NCBI GenBank assembly: GCA_031277995.1
Contig: JAITLH010000185.1
Coordinates: 1 to 8,227 of the forward strand
Direction: 5' to 3'
DNA from: Deltaproteobacteria bacterium
GTDB taxonomy: Bacteria; Desulfobacterota; Desulfarculia; Adiutricales; Adiutricaceae
Length of the DNA: 8,227 nucleotides
In this document: in pieces, positions 1 to 5,295 of the stretch
Position numbering within the stretch: position 1 is the first letter of the stretch
Layout of the letters: each line of letters starts with the position of its first letter
The notes under the pieces: generated by a model
Database searches by the model: none
What the model saw: only the letters and a program-made list of their open reading frames with translations
Told to the model about the DNA's origin: nothing
Made by a program: the position numbers and the translations under genes

Positions 1-417
1 GGGCTTTCCCGTGTCCGGGTTAATCGACGACGGTCCGGAGGTCCCGTAGCAGCTGCCCAAAAGGTTGGCGCAGACGACCATGAAACGATTGGTGTCTATG
101 GCTTTCCCGGGGCCGACCATCTGATCCCACCAGCCGGGCTTGGTCTTGCGGTAAGCCCTCATGGGGCCTTCGGGCTCCATATCCCAGCCGGCCACGTGGG
201 CGTCCCCGGTCAAGGCGTGGCAGATTAGGATGACGTTGTCGCCGCGGTTTTCACCGTAGATCTCGTATTCCATCTCGACCGGGCCCAGGGAGCCCCCGGC
301 TTCGAGCCGTAGCGGTTCGTCTTTAAATAATACGGCTTTTAGGGGTTTGGTCCAACCAACCGAATTGGGATGATCCGGCAAATGGACGTCCTTACCAACT
401 TCTCCATCGACGCTCAT
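1..417 (-). CDS. metX: Homoserine O-acetyltransferase (MetX), N-terminal part, cut by window edge
   Basis: Reading from ATG at 417 to the window edge gives 139 codons with no stop. The protein should transfer an acetyl (in some members succinyl) group from the CoA ester to homoserine in the cytoplasm, the first committed step of methionine synthesis by direct sulfhydrylation. Recognised from the alpha/beta-hydrolase N-terminus of MetX: ICHALTGDAHVAGW at about residues 65-78, PGWWDQMVGPGKAIDT near 94-109, and NLLGSCYGTSGPSSINP near 118-134, the last typical of the family. The catalytic serine (GGSMGG region), aspartate and histidine lie beyond the edge, so acetyl versus succinyl specificity and completeness cannot be judged. 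The start is supported by GAGG at 425-428, seven bases upstream. It lies 111 bp downstream of the histidine phosphatase on the same strand, with a strong hairpin between them. Confidence 0.93.
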   Translation of the reverse strand, partial: MSVDGEVGKDVHLPDHPNSVGWTKPLKAVLFKDEPLRLEAGGSLGPVEMEYEIYGENRGDNVILICHALTGDAHVAGWDMEPEGPMRAYRKTKPGWWDQMVGPGKAIDTNRFMVVCANLLGSCYGTSGPSSINPDTGKP

Positions 418-446
418 TAACTAACCTCAAAAGGTAAAGGGAAACC

Positions 447-469
447 GCCGCCGGCCTTTGGCCGGCGGC
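447..469 (-). terminator. Strong GC hairpin between histidine phosphatase and metX (possible terminator or attenuator)
   Basis: A perfect 10-bp stem (447-456 with 460-469) closes a TTT loop, in the gap between the phosphatase stop and the metX ribosome site. On the minus strand only a short GGTTT follows, and on the plus strand TT, so it lacks a proper U-tract. It may end or attenuate transcription between the two genes, or merely stabilise an mRNA end. A weaker 7-bp inverted repeat (490-496 with 511-517) lies just before it in the direction of transcription. Confidence 0.4.
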
Positions 470-528
470 TTGGAAAGGGGTTATTGATGGCCTGGGGATA
501 GGACCTACGGCCCAGGCGAATAGACTAT

Positions 529-1200
529 CTATTCTTCTGGATTGTAGGTCAGGCGATCGTAGCCGGGGCCGGGTTGGTTGTAGCCGTTGGGGCCCAGGTA
601 ACCATTTATGAGCCTAATCCTGTGGCCGCCGGATTGGTAGAAATCCACGACGTTTAGGCAGGCGAAATCCTGGTGGATGGTCCACATCTGGGTGTTGGTT
701 AGGCCCAGGGCCTCGGCCAAAATGGCCCGGCAGACCCCGGCGTGGCAGACCAAGGCCACGGCGCCGCCGGGATGCTTTTCCCTAAGGGCCTGGAGGGCGC
801 TTTGTATGCGGCTCCTAAAGGCCGGGGCGGACTCGCCCCCGGGGAAAGAAAACTCACCCCCGTCGGGCCTAAGGATGTCGGAGGCCAGGTTGGGGAATTT
901 TTCTTTGATGGCCGGGAAGTTTAGGCCTTCGCAAAGCCCGAAGTTAACCTCCCGAAAGTTTTTTTCCACCCTTAACTCCTGGCCCAGCTGTTTGGCCAAG
1001 GCCTGGCCCCCGTAAAGGGCCCTTTTGAGATCGCTTGAGTAGACGGCGTCAAGGGGTTGGCCCTTTAAGGCCAAAACGGCTTGGTCAATTTGCTCGCGGC
1101 CTTGGTCGGTTAGGTCCACGTCCCTCCAGCCGTTAAACAGAAATTTTTCATATTCAACGGTCTGTCCGTGACGCAAAAAATACAAACGTAGAAATGGCAT
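529..1200 (-). CDS. Histidine phosphatase superfamily protein (phosphoglycerate mutase-like)
   Basis: This 223-residue cytoplasmic protein belongs to the branch-1 histidine phosphatases (Pfam His_Phos_1 type), which form a phosphohistidine intermediate. Visible catalytic elements are the RHGQT box at residues 10-14 (His11 nucleophile), SSDLKRA at 55-61 (Arg60), the EVNFGLCEG segment with Glu84 as likely proton donor, PGGES at 120-124, and VCHAGVCR with His153. Length and motif order fit GpmB, CobC (alpha-ribazole phosphatase) and related small-metabolite phosphatases. The sequence does not show which substrate is used, and no cobalamin or glycolytic gene is adjacent, so I give no symbol. The ATG at 1200 places the RHG motif at the usual position, and AGGT at 1208-1211 is a fair ribosome site. 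It lies downstream of the HD-GYP gene's terminator, so it probably has its own promoter; TATAAA at 1247-1252 is a possible -10 but has a poor -35. It may be co-transcribed with metX if the hairpin between them is leaky. Confidence 0.92.
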   Translation of the reverse strand: MPFLRLYFLRHGQTVEYEKFLFNGWRDVDLTDQGREQIDQAVLALKGQPLDAVYSSDLKRALYGGQALAKQLGQELRVEKNFREVNFGLCEGLNFPAIKEKFPNLASDILRPDGGEFSFPGGESAPAFRSRIQSALQALREKHPGGAVALVCHAGVCRAILAEALGLTNTQMWTIHQDFACLNVVDFYQSGGHRIRLINGYLGPNGYNQPGPGYDRLTYNPEE

Positions 1201-1280
1201 GGCGATTACCTGTGGCCTTGGAACTTTTTTTTGGGTTTCGCCGGTTTTTATAATGGCCGGCTGGTTTTTTGGCGCGGGCG

Positions 1281-1306
1281 AAAAAATAGGCGGCTGTTAG
1301 GCCGCC
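1281..1306 (-). terminator. Intrinsic terminator after the HD-GYP response regulator
   Basis: On the minus strand a 6-bp GC-only stem (GGCGGC with GCCGCC, 1301-1306 and 1289-1294), loop CTAACA, is followed by TA and six T residues (1281-1286). It sits about 28 bp past the TAG stop of the HD-GYP gene and is the clearest intrinsic terminator in the window, separating that gene from the histidine phosphatase/metX pair. Confidence 0.8.
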
Positions 1307-1333
1307 CGTATAAACCATGTAAAAACGCGTGGC

Positions 1334-2482
1334 CTAGAGATTTCCCTTCATGTTCTCGGCCATCTCCATTTGGTGTTCTTCTTGACTGGCGTTCCAGATG
1401 CGCTGGAGTTCGGGCAGATCTTCTAGGAACACGTCGACCACGTCGCAATCGAAGTGACGCCCCCGGCCTTCCTTAATGATGTTGACGGCCTGATCGATGG
1501 TAAAGGCCGGTTTGTAAGGCCTTCGACTCATGAGGGCGTCAAAAACATCGGCCACGGCCACGATTCGGCCGGCCAAGGGGATCTGTTTGCCCTTAAGGCC
1601 CCTGGGGTAGCCGGAACCGTCAACCTTTTCGTGGTGGGTCGTGGCGATGACTTCGCCCAAGCGCAAAAAGCCAATGTCGGAGTTTTCCAAAATCTGCCCG
1701 CCGTAGATGGTGTGGAGACGCATAACGCTCCACTCTTCTTCGTTAAGGGGACCGTTTTTGAGTAAGATGCGATCGGGAATGCCGATCTTTCCTATGTCGT
1801 GCATGGGCGAGGCGTAGAGGATACTCTCAACGGTCTGATCGCTTAGGCCCATCTTGGAAGCCAAACGGGCCGAAATGCGGCTCATGCTGATAATGTGGGC
1901 CCCGGTATCCTCGTCCTTAAATTCCGCCGCCCGAGAGAGCCTAAAGATCGTCTCCAGGGAAGCGCCCCTTAGTTTTTCGTGGGCCTTGGCCAGCTCCAGG
2001 GTCCTTCTTTTGACCTCGCTTTCGAGTTCCTGCCGATAGTTGACCATGTGGTCATTGTAGGCCTTGACCTTTAGTAGCGAGCGGACCCGGGCCCTAAGTT
2101 CCATGCGATCGACGGGCTTGGTCAAAAAATCGTCGGCGCCTTCGTCTAAGGCCTTAACCCGATCGTTTACGTCTTGTAGGGCCGTGACCATGACCACGGG
2201 CACCTGGGCCAAAGATTCTTCTTTTTTTAGATGGGCGCAGACCTCAAAGCCGTTCATTCCGGGCATCATGAGGTCCAGGAGAATGAGATCGGGGGGATCG
2301 GCCAGAGCCTTGGCCAAACACTCCTGGCCGTCTTTGGCCAAAATAACCTCGTAGCCCTGCGGCTTAAGCATGGCGGCGATAAGCTTTAGGTTTAAAAGCT
2401 CGTCGTCTACGACCATGACCTTGGGGTGTTTGCTTTCGGAGGGTTCCAAATTAGATTTATACTCTGGCGCGGGATCGGTCAT
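1334..2482 (-). CDS. Response regulator with HD-GYP domain, probable cyclic-di-GMP phosphodiesterase
   Basis: A 382-residue two-domain cytoplasmic protein. Residues about 20-138 form a complete receiver: acidic pair Asp26-Asp27, phospho-acceptor Asp70 in LLDLMMPG, Thr100 and Lys122 in the FLTKP motif, so it should be phosphorylated by an unseen histidine kinase. Residues about 140-175 look like a charged helical or coiled-coil linker. Residues about 176-370 are an HD-GYP domain with HD at 228-229 (MHDIGKIGIPD), HHE at 283-285 and GYP at 291-293 (DGSGYP), then the ADVFDALMSRRPYKPA segment. All metal- and substrate-binding signatures look intact, so it is predicted to hydrolyse cyclic-di-GMP, in some family members to GMP. 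This is the RpfG-like architecture, but no rpfF or rpfC homologue is nearby. The ATG at 2482 has no strong Shine-Dalgarno sequence, yet the next Met is inside the receiver, so this start is preferred. It is transcribed alone: a candidate promoter lies in a repeat array upstream and an intrinsic terminator downstream. Confidence 0.96.
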   Translation of the reverse strand: MTDPAPEYKSNLEPSESKHPKVMVVDDELLNLKLIAAMLKPQGYEVILAKDGQECLAKALADPPDLILLDLMMPGMNGFEVCAHLKKEESLAQVPVVMVTALQDVNDRVKALDEGADDFLTKPVDRMELRARVRSLLKVKAYNDHMVNYRQELESEVKRRTLELAKAHEKLRGASLETIFRLSRAAEFKDEDTGAHIISMSRISARLASKMGLSDQTVESILYASPMHDIGKIGIPDRILLKNGPLNEEEWSVMRLHTIYGGQILENSDIGFLRLGEVIATTHHEKVDGSGYPRGLKGKQIPLAGRIVAVADVFDALMSRRPYKPAFTIDQAVNIIKEGRGRHFDCDVVDVFLEDLPELQRIWNASQEEHQMEMAENMKGNL

Positions 2483-2523
2483 TGTGGTAATCGATTTTCC
2501 CGTTTATAGGAAAAGGTTTTATG

Positions 2524-2633
2524 CTAAGGGCGTACTAAGACCACGCTAAGATTACGCAAAAGTCAGGCCAATGTCAAACCAAGATCCGAATAAAATCAAA
2601 CTAAGATAACGCCAAGATAACACTAAGCCCATC
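2524..2633. repeat. Array of ten degenerate 11-bp direct repeats, consensus C(T/C)AAGATNACR
   Basis: Units start exactly every 11 bases at 2524, 2535, 2546, 2557, 2568, 2579, 2590, 2601, 2612 and 2623. The best copies are CTAAGATTACG (2546), CTAAGATAACG (2601) and CCAAGATAACA (2612). The middle copies (2557, 2568, 2590) are decayed but keep A at positions 3 and 4, which is A in all ten units; position 1 is C in nine of ten. The period is close to one helical turn, so any bound protein would meet every unit on the same face. The array ends about 40 bp upstream of the HD-GYP start codon and contains its candidate promoter. Confidence 0.75.
2549..2577 (-). promoter_or_regulatory. Candidate sigma-70 promoter for the HD-GYP response regulator
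   Basis: On the minus strand a perfect -35 TTGACA (2572-2577) is followed by a 17-bp spacer and the -10-like hexamer TAATCT (2549-2554, three of six matches to TATAAT). Transcription would begin near 2542, giving a leader of about 60 nt. Both hexamers lie within the 11-bp repeat array. The -35 and spacing are good and the -10 is weak. Confidence 0.4.
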
Positions 2634-2675
2634 TTGGGGCCCATTTTGGGGCCCATTTTGGGGCCCATTTTGGGG
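2628..2675. repeat. Four tandem 12-bp repeats, CCCATTTTGGGG
   Basis: Copies start at 2628 (one mismatch, CCCATCTTGGGG), 2640, 2652 and 2664, the last three identical. Each unit can fold on itself (CCCA-TTT-TGGG) and the junctions read GGGGCCC. The block overlaps the end of the 11-bp array and is followed by CCAAGCTGGGG and TCCAGCTGGGC (2676-2697), in which AGCTGG and CCAGCT can also pair. The plus strand carries five regularly spaced GGGG runs. Confidence 0.9.
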
Positions 2676-2705
2676 CCAAGCTGGGGTCCAGCTGGGCAAG
2701 GCTTT

Positions 2706-2737
2706 AAGGCGCCATGGGAAAAAATCCATGGCGTTTT
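2706..2737 (+). other. Long hairpin, CGCCATGG arms
   Basis: A perfect 8-bp stem (2710-2717 with 2726-2733) with an A-rich loop is extended by four A-T or G-T pairs, and by an outer CAAGGC/GCCTTG arm (2697-2702 with 2741-2746) across an internal loop. On the plus strand TTTT (2734-2737) follows the core stem, as in a weak terminator. On the minus strand the T-run is in the loop, so it would not terminate the mla transcript. Confidence 0.5.
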
Positions 2738-2843
2738 GGGGCCTTGGCTTGGAAAGGATGAGCTGGTCGCCGGTCATCGTTTGGGCCAGCAAAATAGGCC
2801 TGGGGATTGGGCTTAAAGCGTTCCAAAAAAATGGGTTAAGTGG

Positions 2844-2890
2844 CAGATTTTATTACAAATCTGGTTATTATCGCGGCCTAATTGGCCGCG
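2844..2890. other. Two adjacent hairpins in non-coding DNA
   Basis: Stem 1 is CAGATTT/AAATCTG (2844-2850 with 2857-2863), loop TATTAC. Stem 2 is CGCGGCC/GGCCGCG (2872-2878 with 2884-2890), loop TAATT. They are eight bases apart. Neither is followed directly by a U-tract on either strand, so function is unknown; a processed mRNA 3' end of the mla operon is one possibility. Confidence 0.45.
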
Positions 2891-3006
2891 CTGGCCTAAA
2901 ACAATCTTAACCTAAAATCAATTTCATTTCCACCGTCTGGCTTGATTTTCCTGACTTTCACTAATATTGGCCAAAGTCCGTCTTATGGGGGGCCAGGACG
3001 CCGGGC

Positions 3007-3024
3007 CCTTGGCCGCGGCCAAGG
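3007..3024. other. 18-bp perfect palindrome just downstream of mlaD
   Basis: CCTTGGCCG followed by its exact reverse complement, centred between 3015 and 3016, about 30 bp after the mlaD stop codon. It could be a dimeric protein-binding site or, as a cruciform or hairpin with a CGCG loop, mark the 3' end of the mla transcript. No U-tract follows on the minus strand, so it is not a standard intrinsic terminator. Confidence 0.55.
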
Positions 3025-3052
3025 ACTAAGCGGCTTCCTACCTGGTTTACTA

Positions 3053-4426
3053 TTAGTCTACCAGGGAAGTGGCGGTGCCTAGGAGGTATTTGAGCTCGTC
3101 GTCGGTAAAAAAGAAACCAAAGCTGACGTAGGGCGAGCGGCGGCCCTGATCGCTTATGAAATCGTCGTAACCGCCACCCAGGTACATGAATTTCCAGAAA
3201 TTGTACATGGCCTGGGCCCTTAGGTGCGGGTTGTGGTCAAAGTCGCCGCTAAAGGCTTCAAAGGTCAGCATGAGGTGTTCGACCGCTTCCCAATCGAGGC
3301 CAAAGCCGACCCCGCTTTCAAAAACGCCGGCCCTCACGACCACGTCGTAGAAGCGCTGGGCGATCTGGGCGTTGATTTTAAGCCGGTCGCGTTCGTAATT
3401 TTCCCTTTGCCAGGTGTTATTGCCGGATTTGTAATCGGTCCGGGAATAGCGGCCAAAATAGTCCCCGGTCACGCCCAAAACGTAGTAGCGATCGGGGCTG
3501 GTGTGGATTCTGATATTGGCCGTGCCCTTGGCGTACCTATACGCGGTCATGTAGTCGGCCCTAAAATCCATCGATATGTGGGTATTTGATTCCTTGGACA
3601 TGTACTCGTTGACGCTGGCCAAGACATCGTCGATCTTGTCGATGGTCTCTTCGTCGTTAACCAGACGGCCCAACGTCCCTTCCCCGCTGGCCACCTTATC
3701 GGCGATTTCCCTTAAACTGGCCAAGGTGGCGTGAAACTCCCTTAGGACCGAATCGTCGTTTATAAGCCTTCCTAAGGTGCCTTGGCCGGAGGAGAGTTTA
3801 TCGGTGATCGATTCCAGGTTTTGGACTGAGCGGTTTAGGGTGGCTAAGGTATCCTCCACGCCCGGCCCCGAGGTTTTCACGATGTCATTGACGTTTTGGC
3901 TTAGCTCTTTTAAATTTAAGACGATGTCCTTAAGGTCCTGACCCCCGTCGTCGGCGGCCAGGGCGCTGGTTAAGACCTTCAAATCATCGGCCACGCCGCT
4001 TAATTTTTGAAAAAGCTCCGACATGTCCGGGGATTCGATGGTTCTTTCGATCTGTTCGCCAGAAGATAGGTAGTTTCTGGTGTCTTTGCCCGGGGCCAGT
4101 TCCACGTATTTGTCGCCCAACATGCCCTGGGTTTTTATCTGGGCGACCGTGTCAACGGGCAGGGGCACCTCGTTTCGAACCAACATGGCCACCTTGGCCT
4201 GGTCCTCAAAAAGCTCTATGGAATCGACTCGGCCAACGGAGATGCCGGCCACCTGGACGGTCACCCCCACCTTAAGGCCGGCCGCCTCGGGAAAGATGGC
4301 TTCGACGCGGTAGTAATCCTGGGCGGATCTCTGGAAACCGCCCAGCCTAAAGGTCATCCAGACCAGGGCCCCGATGGCTAGGAGGATAAAAAGTCCGACT
4401 TTTAGTTCCGTTTTAAAACTGTACAT
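3053..4426 (-). CDS. mlaD: MlaD/MCE-family phospholipid-transport protein with a long C-terminal extension
   Basis: This 457-residue protein is the periplasmic substrate-binding part of the Mla ABC transporter, anchored in the inner membrane. A single hydrophobic anchor spans about residues 8-26. The MCE domain follows at about 38-113, with VTVQVAGISVGRVDSI and GMLGDKYVEL. Residues about 130-280 look mainly helical or coiled-coil and contain two copies of a repeat, GQGTLGRLIND (214-224) and GEGTLGRLVND (248-258), 34 residues apart. Residues about 283-457 are rich in alternating aromatic and polar residues (RADYMTAYRY, YLGGGYDDF, DDELKYLLG near 442-450), suggesting beta strands. E. coli MlaD is about 180 residues, so this is far longer; I recall similar extensions in deltaproteobacterial MCE proteins. 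The ATG at 4426 has only a weak ribosome site but places the anchor correctly. It is the last gene of mlaE-mlaF-mlaD, 107 bp after mlaF. Confidence 0.93.
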   Translation of the reverse strand: MYSFKTELKVGLFILLAIGALVWMTFRLGGFQRSAQDYYRVEAIFPEAAGLKVGVTVQVAGISVGRVDSIELFEDQAKVAMLVRNEVPLPVDTVAQIKTQGMLGDKYVELAPGKDTRNYLSSGEQIERTIESPDMSELFQKLSGVADDLKVLTSALAADDGGQDLKDIVLNLKELSQNVNDIVKTSGPGVEDTLATLNRSVQNLESITDKLSSGQGTLGRLINDDSVLREFHATLASLREIADKVASGEGTLGRLVNDEETIDKIDDVLASVNEYMSKESNTHISMDFRADYMTAYRYAKGTANIRIHTSPDRYYVLGVTGDYFGRYSRTDYKSGNNTWQRENYERDRLKINAQIAQRFYDVVVRAGVFESGVGFGLDWEAVEHLMLTFEAFSGDFDHNPHLRAQAMYNFWKFMYLGGGYDDFISDQGRRSPYVSFGFFFTDDELKYLLGTATSLVD

Positions 4427-4474
4427 TTTGTATCATCTACTTACTCAAAAAAACTCACCCAAGCCCAACTAAAA

Positions 4475-4530
4475 ATTGCCTTCTTTAGATTGTCTTCTCA
4501 AGATTGTCTTCTCAAGATTGCCTTAAACTG
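4475..4530. repeat. Four tandem 14-bp repeats in the mlaF-mlaD spacer
   Basis: Plus-strand units start at 4475, 4489, 4503 and 4517. The second and third are identical (ATTGTCTTCTCAAG), the first differs at a few positions, and the fourth matches only in its first half (ATTGCCTT). They fill about half of the 107-bp gap between the mlaF stop and the mlaD start, so they would be transcribed in the operon mRNA. The period is not a multiple of three and no open frame uses them. Confidence 0.88.
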
Positions 4531-4533
4531 GGC

Positions 4534-5277
4534 TTAGGCCGAATCTCCCCCGGAAAGGAAGTTTACCACTTCTTGGTCTTTGCTTTTTCTAAACTCGTCC
4601 GGGCTGCCGCTCAAAACCACTTGGCCCAAACGAAGTAAGGTCACCCTATCGGCCAAGCTTAGGGTAGCGGCCATGTCGTGACTGACCACGACCACGGTCG
4701 CCTGGGAAATTTTTTGGGCGTGTACGATCAATTCGTCCACCTGGGAGCCCAGTAAGGGGTCTAGGCCCGTGGTCGGTTCGTCAAAAAAGACCACCTCCGG
4801 GTCCACGATAAGGGCCCTAGCCAGGGCCACGCGTTTTTTTTCGCCGGTCGAAAGGAGGGACACGGCCAGGTTAAAGTAGCGCCCCATGCCCAGTTCGCCC
4901 AAAATGGCCAGGGCCTTTTTTTTGGCCTCCTGGGGAGTGGCCAGGTTATGGAACCAGAGGGGAAAGATGACGTTTTCGCCCACGCTCATGGAATCAAAAA
5001 GCGCCCCTTCCTGAAAAAGCAGTCCCATCCGGCGCCTTAGTTTGTTTATTTCGCTGGTTTTGGCCTTGGCGATATTGACGGATCCAAACTTCACGCTCCC
5101 GGAATCGGGGCGATACAGGCCGGTTAGGATTTTTAGCAAAACGCTTTTCCCTTCCCCGCTTCGGCCGATGATGAAATTTATCTTCCCGGCCAGGATATCC
5201 AAACTAACGCCCTTTAGGACCTCAAAATGCCCAAAGGACTTGGTCACGTCCCGTATCTCGATGGTGGGGGCGCCCAT
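4534..5277 (-). CDS. mlaF: Mla-type ABC transporter ATP-binding protein
   Basis: A 247-residue cytoplasmic ATPase that powers lipid movement through MlaE. The nucleotide-binding motifs are all locatable: Walker A GRSGEGKS at 38-45, Q-loop Gln89 in LLFQEGALFDSM, the ABC signature at 143-149, Walker B VVFFDE ending at Glu167, D-loop GLD at 171-173 and H-loop His in VVSHDMAAT. FQEGALFDSMSV is typical of the MlaF/Ttg2A branch. One oddity is the signature, which reads LSTGEKKR (Thr144 where Gly is usual, normally LSGGM or LSGGQ). The length is close to that of E. coli MlaF (about 270). The ATG at 5277 lies 18 bp after the mlaE stop and is preceded by a purine-rich GGGGGAAAAGG stretch, so the two genes are almost certainly co-transcribed. 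The lipid role is inferred from the family and the neighbours. Confidence 0.96.
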   Translation of the reverse strand: MGAPTIEIRDVTKSFGHFEVLKGVSLDILAGKINFIIGRSGEGKSVLLKILTGLYRPDSGSVKFGSVNIAKAKTSEINKLRRRMGLLFQEGALFDSMSVGENVIFPLWFHNLATPQEAKKKALAILGELGMGRYFNLAVSLLSTGEKKRVALARALIVDPEVVFFDEPTTGLDPLLGSQVDELIVHAQKISQATVVVVSHDMAATLSLADRVTLLRLGQVVLSGSPDEFRKSKDQEVVNFLSGGDSA

Positions 5278-5295
5278 GGACCTTTTCCCCCGGCC

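Larger units (their letters stand above)
2483..3052. other. 570-bp non-coding gap rich in tandem repeats and hairpins
   Basis: This gap lies between the start of the HD-GYP gene and the end of mlaD. I see no convincing gene; the short open frames here are read through the repeats. In order it holds a degenerate 11-bp array (2524-2633), a 12-bp array (2628-2675), two further 11-bp-spaced AGCTGGG copies (2676-2697), and hairpins at 2706-2737, 2844-2863 and 2872-2890. An 18-bp perfect palindrome (3007-3024) follows just after mlaD. No good U-tract terminator for the mla operon was found on the minus strand. Confidence 0.75.

Noticed and set aside
418..528. SAM or other methionine riboswitch upstream of metX
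   Set aside because: The 111-bp gap contains one simple GC hairpin and a weak second repeat, without the multi-helix core of SAM riboswitches.
1240..1270. Plus-strand terminator-like element GCCGG ... CCGGC followed by T-run
   Set aside because: Only 5 bp of stem with a 12-nt loop, and no plus-strand gene upstream to end.
2524..2675. CRISPR array
   Set aside because: The repeats are 11-12 bp and directly tandem, with no unique spacers and no cas genes nearby.
2601..2792. Open frame of 63 codons with a Gly-Pro-Gln-Asn repeat on the minus strand
   Set aside because: The peptide repeat is only the 12-bp DNA repeat read in frame; the plus strand gives an equally repetitive frame, and there is no ribosome site or family resemblance.
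4834..4923. Two runs of eight A in mlaF forming A-AAA-AAG and A-AAA-AAA slippery heptamers
   Set aside because: A -1 shift at the first meets a stop within about 15 codons, before the ABC signature, giving a useless product; the runs are explained by Lys codons.
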